Part shown: piece by piece, positions 47,147 through 59,139 of the stretch | How the letters are laid out: each line of letters begins with the position of its first letter | Position numbering within the stretch: the first letter of the stretch is position 1 | Notes under the pieces: model-generated | Database searches by the model: none | The model's input: the letters and a program-made list of their open reading frames with translations, nothing else | Told to the model about the DNA's origin: nothing | Made by a program: the position numbers and the translations under genes | Source: Limanda limanda | Taxonomy: Eukaryota > Chordata > Actinopteri > Pleuronectiformes > Pleuronectidae | Assembly: GCF_963576545.1 (NCBI RefSeq) | Contig: NC_083638.1 | Coordinates: 26,856,090-26,920,089, forward strand | Reading direction: 5' to 3' | DNA length: 64,000 nt

Positions 47147-49899
47147 GTACCTCGTTCTTTCTTTAAAGCCCCTGAAAACTCGGTTTCGAAACTTGAGTAT
47201 TTCTCTTTACCACTTTATATTTATGGCAACAAATACACGCATCTCTCAGATGACAGAACAATCTGACAGAGAAAGTATGTTTTCAGGGCCCATAATTTAG
47301 TTCAACTTTAACATCATCAAAATCTGTAGCCATAGAAAATCACTACATTTTGTAAGTATGAAATTCAAAAAGAAGTACTTGCTCCTAAAAGGATGATGCG
47401 GGTTATTGTGAGAAGTGACTCATCCCTCTCCCACTCCATCATATGCATTAACGACAGCGGCGGCCTGTCTATGTGTGGGCTACCATCTGCTTCTCTTTCG
47501 CATTCATTGGGCATCATCTTTGCAGTCAGAAAATAGGGATTCTTCATTGCTCCCCGGCCATATGTATTCATCAGAGGAAAAAAGCCTTCACTTGATATTC
47601 AAAAACCAGCCATGTTACACTGTCAGCGTATACCGTCTGATTTCCGGCCGCTTTATGACACTCTGATTCTTTCGTACTTTCTGCTCTGGTCCTTTCCAGC
47701 TCATTCCTTTCAACTTTGTCAGGGAGAAGGATTCATTATTTGAATACATCCGCTCTGTCACTAATTTGTCGGGGAGTGAAACGGAGACTGATGCCCTCAC
47801 TGACCCGAATATGCCGTGTCTAATTAAGCCTTCTACCTTTTTTTAGGTCACACCTGGTGTCACAGCGCCACACTCCAGCAATGTTAAGTGGTGCTTTTAA
47901 TGGGGTTTCTGCCACAGGTCCAAGTTAAAAAATAAGGCCCGGGATAGACTGCTCCATATTAGAGATCAAAATTACCTGCAAGAGGGGGCAGAATCATTTA
48001 ATATCTTGAGAAGGAGAGTTGAGATGAAAAATTGAAATGAGGCAATTTCAGTCTTGCTGATGTTATATTAATAATTCCATTACTCATTTTTATGCTACTG
48101 CAAATTTTCATATTCAAAAAACACATGATAATGTCAATGAGTCACTTTAGTAAAATGGACTAATACAGGGGCCAAATAAGCTTCTTAATACTCAAATGGA
48201 AACCTATTGTGTCTGTTTGCATCTTTCTCATGCAAAACGGGTGAAGATGATTAGAAAACTATGATGTAGGTGTTATACATTTTTTTCCTCTGATTCTCTG
48301 CTGACAGATAAGGCAGTGGGATTTCATTTATTTGACCAGTCACGGGTCCTCAGATGCAGCGCTGGCTTCAAATCTTTAAATGGAGAATGGAACAGTTTTT
48401 ATTCCACTCAGCTCAGCTGGACCTTACCAGCAAAAAAGAAATTGAAGTTAAATACAGTTACTATAAGTGTTTAAGGGGGTTGGGATTGGAGTTTCAATTA
48501 ATGAGACAATTACAATGAGGGTTTGTATTATTTGTATCAGTATTATATGATATAGTCGAGATCACTTGTTGTTGTGACAGTCTTGTTATGCCAACTAGAA
48601 CCATGAAAGAGAGATGCTAAAGCTAGCTAAACAACCAAAAACCTAAATAATGTGGGGTTTGGAAAGTACTGAGTGGGCTGGAGCAGTCGAGGACTCAGTG
48701 GTGTTGAAATAACTGAAAAATGAAGTCTGGTGGGAATAGGTGCTAATGTTCACAAGCCTTGCAAACTAGCTGGAGTAAAAACTCAGTAACACGACGGGTC
48801 CTTCCAAATATGTCATGGTGCAAAGGGGCTGTTAGAAACTGAGAGCTAAAACAGCCACAAAACATCTATTTTCAGTCAACTGCTGCCATGGGAAATGCCC
48901 TGCCTGAGGCTTGAAGCTTCGTCTCCACAAACGTGTCTAAAAACTGGTTTATCCTTATGCAAGCTTGGAAAATATACTTGTCAATGTAGTATTATTAGAC
49001 CTTATTATATATTTCCTTACACTTAAAGTAGGAATTTCAGTTGAAAGGTTTGTGGAGGATAATATTACTGACAAACTTGACCAAAAGTCATATCAATCTT
49101 CCAGCACATTCTGCTGAGGTGCTCTTGAACCAGGTATTGGGAATTAAACCCTAACCAGCTGTTGTTACAGCCACAGGGAACAACTGTGGATGTACACGGA
49201 CGTTGTGTGTAATCATGTGGAGCTCAATAGACATTTTAGGGATAAGTAGCAGGTTATAATCATTTCAATGGTCGGATGCTTTGCTTTGAAAATCAAATGG
49301 TATAACTCATGTCAGAGCAATAAATTGGGTAAAACAGATGGGTAAACAGAGTTTAGATGGTTTTAGCCTTCCCCATGCTTCAAAGTGAATTTCAGTCCTA
49401 ACTCCCCTGACACTGAGGCTTTGCTGAACAGGAAGAGTTGAGACAGAAAGCCCACGGCACTGAAAATGAAGGACTGTTAAATAATTCTTGTCAGAAGGGG
49501 CGTCGGACTTGGATTCAAGCAGACAGGACTTCAACAAAATACAGGGGATGGTCCTGTGGGGAAAAGTGTGTGTCATGCTCAACACCTTCACAACCCATTC
49601 CGATCAAGCTCTTTACTGGACAGGCAGATTCTGAACAGAGCCTAATTCTGGGAGAAAAAACACAGATACACGCCAGCCCACTTCCTATAGCATTTACATA
49701 CTTGACTACAAATGAGGTCACCAAGTTTGGTAGTGTTGCTACTGGCAATATAAACACACGGGTGTGAGATGGTCAAAGGTCACAGACCACAGCATGGAAA
49801 GAAATGACTTGTGTCCCTAAAGAAATCAGATATGACAAACAAGCTGTTGGTGGGTAAGGTAGGGTCAGTTAAACAGCCAGTTCTGTTCTCTGTTTATAC
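47147..49899. other. no gene seen
   Basis: No exon or RNA gene is recognised. Sequence is AT-rich with chance frames only. Confidence 0.4.
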
Positions 49900-50275
49900 T
49901 CTCCCCTGAGGCCATATCCTTGACAACATTATGTTGCTGTCCTCTGCTACGCTGATGAATCACTGATCTACCTACCACCCAAAGCGTCAGACCCTAACTG
50001 ACCTTCCTGTTTTTACCTTCACAGAAAATATCACACATGCATTAATGCTGAATGTTTCAAAAAGCCTTTATATCAGGAGAGTCTGGCACTCATAAAGAGA
50101 AAAAAGAAATGTCCTTGCACGCCTATCAGCTTGCATTATGTCTTAAGCTAAAAATGCATGTATGCTATTTGACTCAGACCAGACTTTCAGTGGACAGCTG
50201 ACATTAACAGGGAAATCCTGTTTTCTTCAACAAAGGTTTTTCTCCAAAATGAGAATTCCTTTTTCAAGGTAACTT
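49900..50275 (+). pseudogene. LINE reverse transcriptase relic (Rex1/CR1/L2-like)
   Basis: At 49945-49992 the plus strand reads CYADESLIYLPPKASD, a decayed version of the YADD catalytic loop followed by the typical (Q)-(I/L)-Y-L segment of these LINE reverse transcriptases. The second catalytic aspartate is changed to E. Near 50164-50245 another frame reads LFDSDQTFSGQL, resembling the downstream F-D-x-x-L-x-F thumb block. Stops and shifts lie between, so it is a fossil. The gypsy element starts just downstream at 50386. Confidence 0.6.
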
Positions 50276-50385
50276 AAGTGGTAAATTGGCTTATTTCATC
50301 TTTTCTATATTATAATACATTACTCTGTAGTCTAAGACAAAATAGCAAACACACCATTTACAGCATGAACACAATGCTATACCAT

Positions 50386-50554
50386 TGTGGCAGGACAAGG
50401 AAAGGCAGAGACGTAGGTACTGCTTACTGTTGTTTAATCAGTAGTCAGGAAGAACAGGCACATGTTCCCCATACGGGAAGTATATATAGCTACAGACTTT
50501 ACATTTCCCATCGACCCACTGGGTGAGAGGACACACCCATGAGTGCACGCCACA
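50386..50554 (-). repeat. gypsy 3' LTR
   Basis: On the minus strand it starts TGTGGCGTGCACTCATGG and ends GTCCTGCCACA, a TGTGGC/GCCACA inverted repeat at the tips. It contains TATATA (plus-strand 50479-50485). Identical to 54499-54667. Confidence 0.95.
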
Positions 50555-50570
50555 CAGCCCCCCCCCGAAC
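50555..50570 (-). promoter_or_regulatory. polypurine tract for plus-strand priming
   Basis: Nine G's on the minus strand (50558-50566), followed by CTG, directly abut the 3' LTR. This is the expected position for the polypurine tract. Confidence 0.7.
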
Positions 50571-50603
50571 ACCCAGAGGGAAAAATACAAAATGGGACAA
50601 AAG

Positions 50604-53600
50604 TCAGTACCTCTCAGGGGGTTTAACGAGGCGACCATAACGGCTACGCCGATCCCCGTCCGCAAACGCAGGGGTGAAACAAGCAGAAGGGACATCATTT
50701 ACAACAGACACAGGATCAGGAGGCACAACTGGAGAAAACAACACAGGGGTCTTAGAAGGGGGGCGATCTAACGAAACACGCTCCCTGCGCCCGCCCATGT
50801 CCAGAATGAAACTTTTAGAACCCGCCTCTAACACCCTAAACGGGCCGTCATACGGGGGCTGGAGGGGAAACCGGTGAGCATCGTGACGCACGAAAACAAA
50901 CCGAGCGGTCGCGAGATCCGTTGGCACGAAAGACCGAGGAGAAAAATGATGCACGGGCACCGGTGCACAAGCGGACTGTGACGCAGGACGCGGAAAGGGG
51001 GCCGAGCTGTGAGGCAGAAACTCCCCTGGGATGCGGAGCGGCTGACCGAGCACCAACTCTGCAGGCGAGGCATCCAGGTCAGCCTTAGGAGCCGAGCGCA
51101 ACCCGAGCATCACCCACAGCAACCGATCCAACCAGTTTGCATCTGAGAGCGCAGCCCGCAATGACGCCTTAAGCGACCGGTGAAAACGTTCACACAAACC
51201 GTTAGCCTGGGGGTGGTAGGCAGTGGTACGGTGAACCTGTGTGCCCAAAGACTTTGCTAGCGCCGACCAGAGCTCCGAAATGAACTGCGGGCCTCTGTCA
51301 GAGGTGATATCAGACGGTGCACCAAAACGTGAGACCCAAGCTGAAAGAAAAGCGCGTGCCACGTCCGCAGATGTCGTGGAAGACAGAGGAACCGCCTCTG
51401 GCCACCTAGTGGTCCGATCTACCATGGTAAGGAGATGTGTAAAACCCTGGGAAGGGGGAAGAGGCCCCACAAGGTCGATATGCACATGATCAAAACGCCT
51501 GGCTGGAATCAAAAATGGCTCGAGGGGCGCCCTAGTGTGCTGGTGAACTTTAGCTCGCTGACACGCCACACATGTGGCCCCCCACTCCTTGACCTCTTTG
51601 CGAAGGCCAGGCCACACAAACTTCGAAGACACCAACTTCACCGACGCCCGGACACCCGGATGAGAAAGAGAGTGCACCATATCAAAGACCCGACGGCGCC
51701 AAGCAACCGGCACCACCGGGCGGGGGCGGCCCGTGGAGACGTCGCAAAGGAGGGCAGGCCCACCATTTTGCACAACTGCCTCCTCCAGCTTCAGACCGGT
51801 ACTCGCAGCTCTCAGTGCAACGATACCCGGGTCCCCAGGTTGATCGGCAGCCAGAGCGGAAAAATCAACCCCAAGATGCACAGGGCACACCAACACCCGC
51901 GACAGGCAGTCTGCAACCGGGTTCGCTTTACCCGCCACATGTTGGATGTCCGTTGTGAATTCGGAGATCGCCGCTAGATGGCGCTGCTGGCGAGCAGACC
52001 ATGGCTCTGTCACCTTTGCCATAGCAAACGTCAATGGTTTGTGGTCAACAAAGGCTGTGAAAGGGCGGCCTTCCAGCAGGAAACGGAAATGACGCGTAGC
52101 CAGGTACAACGCTAACAGTTCCCGGTCAAACACACTGTATTTTCGCTCACTGTCTCGCAAACCGCGGCTAAAAAATGCAAGGGGCTGCCACGCACCCGCA
52201 ACCCGCTGTTCAACAACTGCACCAACAGCCACATCTGAAGCATCGGTCGTGAGGGCGATGGGCGCCCGAGACGCGGGGTGCGCCAGAAGCGCCGCGTTAG
52301 CCAGGGCAGCCTTAGCCCCCTCAAAAGCCTGGATCCTCACAGGGGTCCAATCAACCTGGTCCTTGGCTTTCTTAAGCTTCAAAGCACCATACAATGGTTG
52401 CAGGAGTTGGGCCGCACGCGGCAAGAAACGATTGTAAAAGTTTACCATGCCCAAAAACTCCTGTAGCGACCTGACCGAGACCGGACGGGGAAAATCCGCA
52501 ACTGCATGCACCTTCGAGGGCAAAGGAACCGCACCCTGCGACGAAATGCGATGGCCCAAAAAGTCTATGACAGACAGCCCAAACTGGCACTTGGCTGTGT
52601 TGACAATGAGACCATGCCCATCAAGGCGCTGGAAAACCTGCCTAAGGTGCGACAAATGTTCATCAGCCGACGAGCTGGCCACCAAGATGTCGTCCAAATA
52701 GACGAAAACAAACGCGAGGTCACGTAGCACCGAGTCCATCAATCGCTGAAACGTCTGCGCTGCGCCTTTAAGGCCGAACGGCATCCGCAGGAACTCGAAA
52801 AGCCCAAACGGCGTAATGACAGCAGTCTTGGGCACGTCCTCTGCCCGCACAGGCACCTGATGATAACCTCGCACCAAATCGATTTTAGAAAAAATTGTCA
52901 TGCCCGCCAGACGAATCGAAAAATCCTGAACATGCGGAATTGGGTAACGGTCATGGGCCGTAATGTTATTTAAACGGCGGAAGTCGCCGCACGGCCGCCA
53001 AGAACCATCCGCCTTGGGCACCATGTGGAGCGGTGAAGCCCACGGGCTGTTGGACCGCCTAACGATCCCCAAACGCTCCATGGTAGCAAACTCCTCCTTC
53101 GCGGTGGCTAACTTCACGGTGTCGAGGCGACGCGAACGTGCGAAAACGGGCGTACCCGCAGTGGGAATGAAATGTTCCACGCCGTGTTTAGTAACCGCGG
53201 CAGAAAATGCGGGCGTTGTCAGCGAAGGAAATTCCGCCAGTAAGCGCTGGAAGACATCCTTTGACGCCGCAAAATTAGCGTGTGTTAACGGCCCGGGTCC
53301 CCCTGACTGACACGGAAAAGACGCAAAAGACACAGCATCAATGAGCCTGCGATTAGTTACATCCACTAACAACCCATTAGTGCACAGAAAATCTGCTCCG
53401 ATAATAGGAACCGTAATGGAGGCTACAACAAAATCACACAGAAATTTGCGTCCACTGAAACACACAGTCACAGACTTGGTACCAAACGTCTCTATAGCCG
53501 AGCCGTTAGCCGCTGTCAGACGCGGACCACTGCCACGGGCCGAGAGGTCCGTAGCTGCAGGAGGGAGAAGGCTCTTCTGCGAGCCGGAGTCCACCAAGAA

Positions 53601-53762
53601 CTGATTACCTGATATGGAGTCATGAACGAACAGCAGCTCCTCTTGATCACCAGCGCCCACGGCTGCTACCGAGCGCCGGCTCTTCCGTTTCCCGGTGCCT
53701 GGAACGCGCACGGAGGAACACAGCGGCGCGCCTTGCTGCCGAAGCGCTGATGGAAGAAACAC
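50604..53762 (-). CDS. pol: Ty3/gypsy Pol polyprotein (protease, RT, RNase H, integrase)
   Basis: 1052 codons are open from a GTG at 53762. Translation is expected to enter by -1 frameshift at codon 24, so no start codon is needed. Domains in order: protease LVDSGSQ (D58); RT with [14 protein letters not shown] (D295), [13 protein letters not shown] and YLDD (355-358); RNase H TTDAS (D507), E548 and D618; integrase zinc finger H697, H701, C731, C734; integrase core D763, D822 and E858; and a GPY/F-like module around YDGPFRVL (971-978). No stop or frameshift interrupts it and every catalytic residue checked is present, so it looks functional. Pol copies element RNA to DNA in cytoplasmic particles, and integrase inserts it in the nucleus. 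The stop lies about 50 nt from the 3' LTR. Confidence 0.95.
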   Translation of the reverse strand: MFLPSALRQQGAPLCSSVRVPGTGKRKSRRSVAAVGAGDQEELLFVHDSISGNQFLVDSGSQKSLLPPAATDLSARGSGPRLTAANGSAIETFGTKSVTVCFSGRKFLCDFVVASITVPIIGADFLCTNGLLVDVTNRRLIDAVSFASFPCQSGGPGPLTHANFAASKDVFQRLLAEFPSLTTPAFSAAVTKHGVEHFIPTAGTPVFARSRRLDTVKLATAKEEFATMERLGIVRRSNSPWASPLHMVPKADGSWRPCGDFRRLNNITAHDRYPIPHVQDFSIRLAGMTIFSKIDLVRGYHQVPVRAEDVPKTAVITPFGLFEFLRMPFGLKGAAQTFQRLMDSVLRDLAFVFVYLDDILVASSSADEHLSHLRQVFQRLDGHGLIVNTAKCQFGLSVIDFLGHRISSQGAVPLPSKVHAVADFPRPVSVRSLQEFLGMVNFYNRFLPRAAQLLQPLYGALKLKKAKDQVDWTPVRIQAFEGAKAALANAALLAHPASRAPIALTTDASDVAVGAVVEQRVAGAWQPLAFFSRGLRDSERKYSVFDRELLALYLATRHFRFLLEGRPFTAFVDHKPLTFAMAKVTEPWSARQQRHLAAISEFTTDIQHVAGKANPVADCLSRVLVCPVHLGVDFSALAADQPGDPGIVALRAASTGLKLEEAVVQNGGPALLCDVSTGRPRPVVPVAWRRRVFDMVHSLSHPGVRASVKLVSSKFVWPGLRKEVKEWGATCVACQRAKVHQHTRAPLEPFLIPARRFDHVHIDLVGPLPPSQGFTHLLTMVDRTTRWPEAVPLSSTTSADVARAFLSAWVSRFGAPSDITSDRGPQFISELWSALAKSLGTQVHRTTAYHPQANGLCERFHRSLKASLRAALSDANWLDRLLWVMLGLRSAPKADLDASPAELVLGQPLRIPGEFLPHSSAPFPRPASQSACAPVPVHHFSPRSFVPTDLATARFVFVRHDAHRFPLQPPYDGPFRVLEAGSKSFILDMGGRRERVSLDRPPSKTPVLFSPVVPPDPVSVVNDVPSACFTPAFADGDRRSRYGRLVKPPERY
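53632..53693 (-). promoter_or_regulatory. programmed -1 frameshift signal between gag and pol
   Basis: On the minus strand the heptamer GGGAAAC (53693-53687) lies in the gag frame as G GGA AAC, the canonical X XXY YYZ form. A 7-nt spacer (GGAAGAG) leads to a 9-bp stem: CCGGCGCTC (53679-53671) pairs with GGGCGCTGG (53658-53650), including G-U pairs. The 12-nt loop contains the gag stop, and its AGCAGC can pair with GCTGCT 12 nt past the stem (53637-53632), giving an H-type pseudoknot. Slipping one base back moves the ribosome into the pol frame. The elements fit the standard rule for -1 frameshifting; efficiency is unknown. Confidence 0.8.
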
Positions 53763-54475
53763 AGCTGGCCGCGCTGTGTGCGGGTGGAGACTGCAGCCGT
53801 CACTGCCGGAACCTCGTTCTCCAACGTCGACTGCGAGGACTCCACGGCCACACTCTGCACGGAGACGTTCCTCGAAGTCAGCAGGATCCGGTCCGCCTCC
53901 TCAGCTAATCCACGGAAGTCGCCGGCCGCCAAACAGGAAGAGTTGGCGAGGGCTGCGCGCACCTGCAGCGGGAGCTGGCGCAGAAAGATGTGCGGGAACA
54001 GGAAACCCTCATCCTCGGAGCCCAGCAACGACAGCATCTCGTCCATCAGGTCCACTGCCGAACCATCACCCAAACCGGGAAGCGACAGTAGCTTGTCCGC
54101 TCTCTCCGCGGCTGACAAGCTGTAGCGCCGGAGGAGAAGCTGCTTGATGGCGGTGTACTTTCCCCGCAGCGGCGGGGCTCGCAGGAGCTGCATCACGCGC
54201 CGGGTGGATTGCTGGTCCAAAGCCGCGACCACCAAAAAATACCTGGAGTCGTCTGCCGTTACTCCTCGCAGATGGAAGAGAGCCTCGATGTGCTGAAACC
54301 ACGGCGCGGGGTCGTTCTGCCAAAACTCCGGGAGCTTAACGTGCTCCGCGGAGCTGTTCGATCCTGGAAGCTGCTGCGCCATGGTCGTCGTGGAGACACG
54401 GTCCACGGGAGCCGGGGAAGAAAAAACGTCTTCCCCCGATGAGGAAGGGACACTATCCTCCTTCACCTCGAACAT
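53666..54475 (-). CDS. gag: Ty3/gypsy Gag with CHCC zinc motif
   Basis: Structural protein that forms the retrotransposon particle and binds its RNA. I chose ATG 54475 (MFEVKEDSV), giving 269 residues, because the frame upstream of it has only a TTG inside the 5' LTR. A second ATG (MAQQLPG) at 54382 is an alternative. The capsid-like core spans about residues 45-200 ([17 protein letters not shown]). Near the C terminus C239, H242, C252 and C256 form C-x2-H-x9-C-x3-C, unlike the usual CCHC knuckle and matching the CHCC type reported for CsRn1-like elements. The tail is basic (NGRAGAR). The last 97 nt overlap the pol open frame, which is in -1 relative phase. The stop is at 53666-53668. Confidence 0.9.
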   Translation of the reverse strand: MFEVKEDSVPSSSGEDVFSSPAPVDRVSTTTMAQQLPGSNSSAEHVKLPEFWQNDPAPWFQHIEALFHLRGVTADDSRYFLVVAALDQQSTRRVMQLLRAPPLRGKYTAIKQLLLRRYSLSAAERADKLLSLPGLGDGSAVDLMDEMLSLLGSEDEGFLFPHIFLRQLPLQVRAALANSSCLAAGDFRGLAEEADRILLTSRNVSVQSVAVESSQSTLENEVPAVTAAVSTRTQRGQLCFFHQRFGSKARRCVPPCAFQAPGNGRAGAR

Positions 54476-54486
54476 GTTCAAAAAAA

Positions 54487-54497
54487 CGGGGTCACCA
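54487..54497 (-). promoter_or_regulatory. primer binding site, tRNA-Trp
   Basis: The minus-strand TGGTGACCCCG is complementary to the 3' end of eukaryotic tRNA-Trp (...CGGGGTCACCA), with one spacer base after the 5' LTR. The match is 11 nt. Confidence 0.75.
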
Positions 54498-54498
54498 A

Positions 54499-54667
54499 TG
54501 TGGCAGGACAAGGAAAGGCAGAGACGTAGGTACTGCTTACTGTTGTTTAATCAGTAGTCAGGAAGAACAGGCACATGTTCCCCATACGGGAAGTATATAT
54601 AGCTACAGACTTTACATTTCCCATCGACCCACTGGGTGAGAGGACACACCCATGAGTGCACGCCACA
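54499..54667 (-). repeat. gypsy 5' LTR
   Basis: Identical to 50386-50554. It carries the promoter (TATATA) for the element transcript. Followed on the plus side by CCAT at 54668-54671, the second copy of the target duplication. Confidence 0.95.
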
Positions 54668-54671
54668 CCAT

Positions 54672-57600
54672 CTACTTTTAAGTCATTGACAAACTTTAGG
54701 TAGTTAACTCATGGTGCCACTCATTCTTGCTTCCTCTTATATCAGACCTTTGGGCCCAAAGAGTTGTTCATAAGGTTTTCAGAATAACCAGTTTAAGCAT
54801 CTCAGATAAGATGACTCCGAATATAGTCTGAAAACTACTTTCAGAAAGGTGTTTTTTGAATCTATGCTTGAGTAACCTGATGATTTTCATCACACTTTTC
54901 CATTTTTTGTTTAGGTTGGTTATGTTGGGTTAGGGTTATTGTGTTCTTCTTGCAGCACTGTGTGACATTGTTACAAAAGGTGATACGATCAGAGACGATG
55001 ACGATAGATTAATGAAGTTAGATAACTTACTAGAATTTCCATTCTCTTCACGTGAAAATGAACTGCTATAGATTTTTCCTGGGTCTACAAAGCTATGCAA
55101 TCCTCAAACCAGCTGATCGCCAAATAATCCAAAAGGCTGAGTTCAAGGTCTCATTAAAATTTCATTAATTTTCAAATTTTTTTTTGAAAAGCTGTCAGTG
55201 AAATTTGAACTGTTTATATTTTTGAAAGCAGAATTTGTTTTGTTTAATTAAAGCAATACCCCACAAAACACTGCACTGCATAATAGCCAATGTTTCTTTC
55301 TGAGCTGGGTGCAAGGGAAGAAAAATGTCTATTGAGAAGCTAGCAGCTGTTTTAGCAGACTTTTATGTAGGTTTAACAGGCTTGGCCCTGAGGCTGTTTA
55401 CTTAAATTATCCAACGCTATCTGGAATGGTCTTCCTTGTATGTGATGTATAAATATATGGCATTCTTGGTAAATAATGTGAACTTCCATCACATTAGTGG
55501 TGGATGACATGGAACGACTAATGTCTGATTCAGTTACTGTCCTGATGTGAATCTGTTTGTTGTCAATTTAAGATGGAAGAAGTGTCCCTGAAGTCTGTGT
55601 AGAGGAGACCATCCACTGGGCTGGTGAGGTCTTTCATCCCTGTCAGGGACTCAGAGACAAGAAGAGTCAAGGTCTGATTAATATTGGAGCTCTGAATTTG
55701 TCTGTATAAAACCTCCAAACAGTTCCACTGGGTGACAAGGTAAAATAAATAAATAAATAAATAAAAAACACACACAACACACATACACAAGGCCAGACAG
55801 TTAAAAGAGCCAGGAATCATGTTAAAGTTGTGTGCACATGCACACACACAGAACATGAAATATGTAACTCTTGGTGCACCAGCGTCACTTGTTGCCTTCT
55901 GTTCTATAAAGTTGTAAAACAGTGAGGGAAAAAATAGAGCGATCTATATTTTACCCATGTCTCTGTCTCTCAAAGGGATGTGTGTTGGGCTGGGTTTGAT
56001 GAAAATTGGTAACACTATATTTTCAGAATTTATAATATCCTGCAGTAGGATATCAGAAACTAAAGGAAACATTTAAATGAAGTAAGGGAGTTAGAAGTTA
56101 GTTTTTTATCAGTTTATGTGTGATATGACTGCAAATGGTATTGCATTGACAAAAAAAAGTGGATGTCTAAGAGTCTTACCATTTCTGTACATTTGGCATC
56201 TGGCTTTTAATGGCCTATGCTTTTGTGCATTTGAATGCCAGCCATGATGTTGCTCTCTCACTCAGGTCTCCGTAGCAAAACAGTCTGCATCACAACAGCC
56301 TTTCTCAAATGTTAAACAAGGTTAAATAAAGCCAATGCAAGTTATATATGAGAAATAGATAGATACTGTGCCACATTTATTGGGGTCTATTTCAGTAGTT
56401 AGCCTGCTTCATTAGCTAACGTAGCAAAGCAAATAACTTACACATTCTCAAGTTGTATTCTGAAAAATCATTATTTGACTTTTAGAACAGAAACTGCATA
56501 ACATTTTTTTTCTGAACCTCACTTATTAACAACTTATCTACTAAGATACAGCAACAAGAAAAGAAACAGTTCCCGCCCCGTAACTGTCAGCTGTGAGAAT
56601 GACCTGCTACTGTAGCGCTTTATAACTATGTTTATTTGAAAGAAATGTACTATAACGTTTTAAGATGTGTTTTATTGTGCAAATGTTAAATGCAAATCTG
56701 TCTTTCTTTATTCATGATAATTTATCCTGATCGGGAATCATACATCCATCACTTTTTGTATGTGTGAACCTATGGTATGAACAAATGCACCAGCAGTAAT
56801 TTGATTGATAAAATGCCATCAAAATGTGTGTTACATTATCCACAATTGCTCTATTTAATATTTCTTAACCCTCTCTAATGCTGCGGAAGTCGATATTACC
56901 GGTGTTACATGGTGTTAAGGCACATAGCGATTCTATTAAAAAAGTATAAGAAAGCACAAAATGTTACCTGGGAGGTAGTTAAAAGGTTTGTGGTAGCTTC
57001 AACTAATGTGCAGAAATTGTTTGTCTTCTACTTACCGATTACATAACAATCTGTTGAATTTTATATAGACATAAAACCTATTTTGTTAATTTTTATTCAG
57101 TGAATAAAAAAATACGAATCTATACGTTTTCAAATACTAGTTATCAATTGTGAGTTTGACACTGCAGTTATAAAATGAAAGTTACTGCTCCATCCAGAGT
57201 AACAGAGTTTTATCAAGTGAAGAGCTTAGAATTTACTCTCAGAACGTTATGGATATTTAGAAGATTCATCCCCTCCCTGATGGAAGGGTCAAAGGGTTTT
57301 AGAGGGCGAGAGAGTGAGAGTGGTGCTGCACACAACTCTACGAGGAAAACACACCAAGTTGGAGATTTTGTATTATGAGAACTGGGCAGCCACAGTCTAA
57401 TTAATCGGAAACACCACAGACAATTTCAAGTGCAATAAAAGATTTAGGGCTGCTTGCAGTGAAACATGAAACATGTCTTTTCTTGTCAAATGTCCCATGT
57501 AACCAGTTACACCAGTGAGTGTCTTCTTCTTAGGCCTCAGCATCCCCTGAGGAATAAAGGCCGTCCATCAACACCCTCCATCCGCTCCGGTCTGGTGCCC

Positions 57601-59139
57601 TTCAGTCAAGTTGTTGCCATGACAGCCCCAGCCAGTGAGCGTGGTCACGAGTTAATTAGACACAAACTCAGTCAAAGCTGCTTTTTTAAATGGCAAAACA
57701 ACAAGTTGATGTATAGACTGCATAATCAAACATGACTGGTGGCACTTGTATGTCAGGGACAGACATTTAAAATTCCTTTTCATCATCTCAGAATGATCAG
57801 TGCAGTTTAACTGAAAAAATTGAGCAATGGCAGATTTTGCCTTCTGACATCATGGTAACAATTCAGATGCAACTGTGACATTGTGAGGGACAGACGGTAA
57901 AAAAAGAAGACACAACATAATAGGTGTGTAGATTCCTCCTCCTGTCAGTGTTATGGGAGGAGAAAAGCAGTGGCAGCTCTGTTTTACAGAAGATTAACGT
58001 CAGCAGCTTCATAACATGCAAAACATGATACTAATGTTTCTTTCGCTGCCGTGTTTCTGCCTCACAGAGTTCATCTAACTGGTTCCATGCGTGTCTTTAC
58101 CACATCATTAACAAGTCAACGAGGCGGGAAAACTGCCGCAGCCCCAGACAGGCTGAGCCATGAAGCCCGGCACTGAAGGGAAAAAAAAGGAAGAGAAATA
58201 TTCTGGTTTTTTTCGCCCTGGCCGTGATTTCTCCTAAAATGGGGCTCTGACTTTCTCCCAGGATTCTATTTTCAAGGTTTTGTGACTGACCCCTTCAACA
58301 CCTCAGTATCACTTTGAAGGCATCAAGGGTTCTGTTTGTTTTCACTTCCCAATTTCCTTCAATCACCTTTTGCCACCACGACAAACATTCTTTGTATCGG
58401 AGAAGATTTCCTTCTCGCATCAGTACCTGGCTCCTGAATTTCACTTTGACAAATAACCGAAAGTCTTTATCGTGGGTGATGGGATTCTTCCCACTGTGCT
58501 ACATACACTTTGCAAATCAGGCAAATAAGATATGAGTTTCCATTTCACATACTAATAAGAACATATACACATTAAATGGTCATTCTGCCTCTGCAATATT
58601 TCAGCCTTTTAATGGATGTTTGTTATGTTGATGAATCTTGAATACATACAGCTTTACAACTAGACATGTTGAGATGTTTTCACCAGTGTCTCTGTGTTGG
58701 TTTGTTTGTTTGATTGCTAGCAGGAGTAAACAAAAAGCTCTGTAGCCAATTGGTGGAGGGATGATGCTTAGACTATGGACCCTGTTATACTTTGGTGTGG
58801 ATTCTGTTAAAGGGGAAGATTCAGGATTCTTCTCTATCACCTTACCCAACACGTGAGTTAGGAAAAACATTTCCAGTAGGATCTTTCTCTGTAAACAATT
58901 AGACATATTTATGGTGTTGATATATAGGAGGTTGTAAAATTTGATGGAAATGATCAGACTCCTGCCCTTCTCATTTTATTTTTCTATTATAAGAGCTATA
59001 CTGACAGAGTCCTAGTTTACATTGCAAATATGGTAGCTAAGTATCCAAATTACACACATTTCTCATGTTAAACATTGAAGTTAGTGCCATTTTCTCCTTG
59101 AAACTATTAACCACGAAACACTTTCATATTCAAGTTGAG
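54672..59139. other. no gene seen over 4.5 kb; AAAT microsatellite
   Basis: No coding exon or RNA gene is recognised. An (AAAT)n tract lies at 55741-55766, followed by a CA-rich stretch. The segment at 57400-57740 looks dense and non-repetitive but has no identifiable coding frame. Confidence 0.4.
55741..55766 (+). repeat. (AAAT)n microsatellite
   Basis: About five AAAT units followed by an A-run and a CA-rich stretch. Confidence 0.95.

Larger units (their letters stand above)
50386..54667 (-). mobile_element. young, apparently intact Ty3/gypsy LTR retrotransposon (CsRn1/Kabuki-like)
   Basis: 4282 bp on the minus strand. The two 169-bp LTRs (50386-50554 and 54499-54667) are identical in my base-by-base reading. 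Flanks are CCAT at 50382-50385 and 54668-54671, a 4-bp target duplication. The order in the minus direction is LTR, primer site, gag, pol (protease, RT, RNase H, integrase), polypurine tract, LTR. Integrase after RNase H places it in Ty3/gypsy. A CHCC Gag motif and a tRNA-Trp primer site are known hallmarks of the CsRn1/Kabuki lineage. Only about 50 nt separate pol from the 3' LTR, so there is no env. Its GC content is well above the surrounding DNA. Identical LTRs imply very recent insertion, and the locus may be polymorphic. Confidence 0.95.

Noticed and set aside
50555..50603. An env gene between pol and the 3' LTR
   Set aside because: Only about 50 nt are available, holding the polypurine tract. 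The element is not an env-bearing errantivirus-like form.
51241..53310. Several plus-strand open frames of 80-180 codons across the gypsy element
   Set aside because: They are antisense shadows of the GC-rich pol gene, with no motifs of their own.
54476..54511. Gag start inside the 5' LTR (frame open from 54511)
   Set aside because: The codon there is TTG and the peptide would be encoded by LTR and primer site. The ATG at 54475 is the better start.
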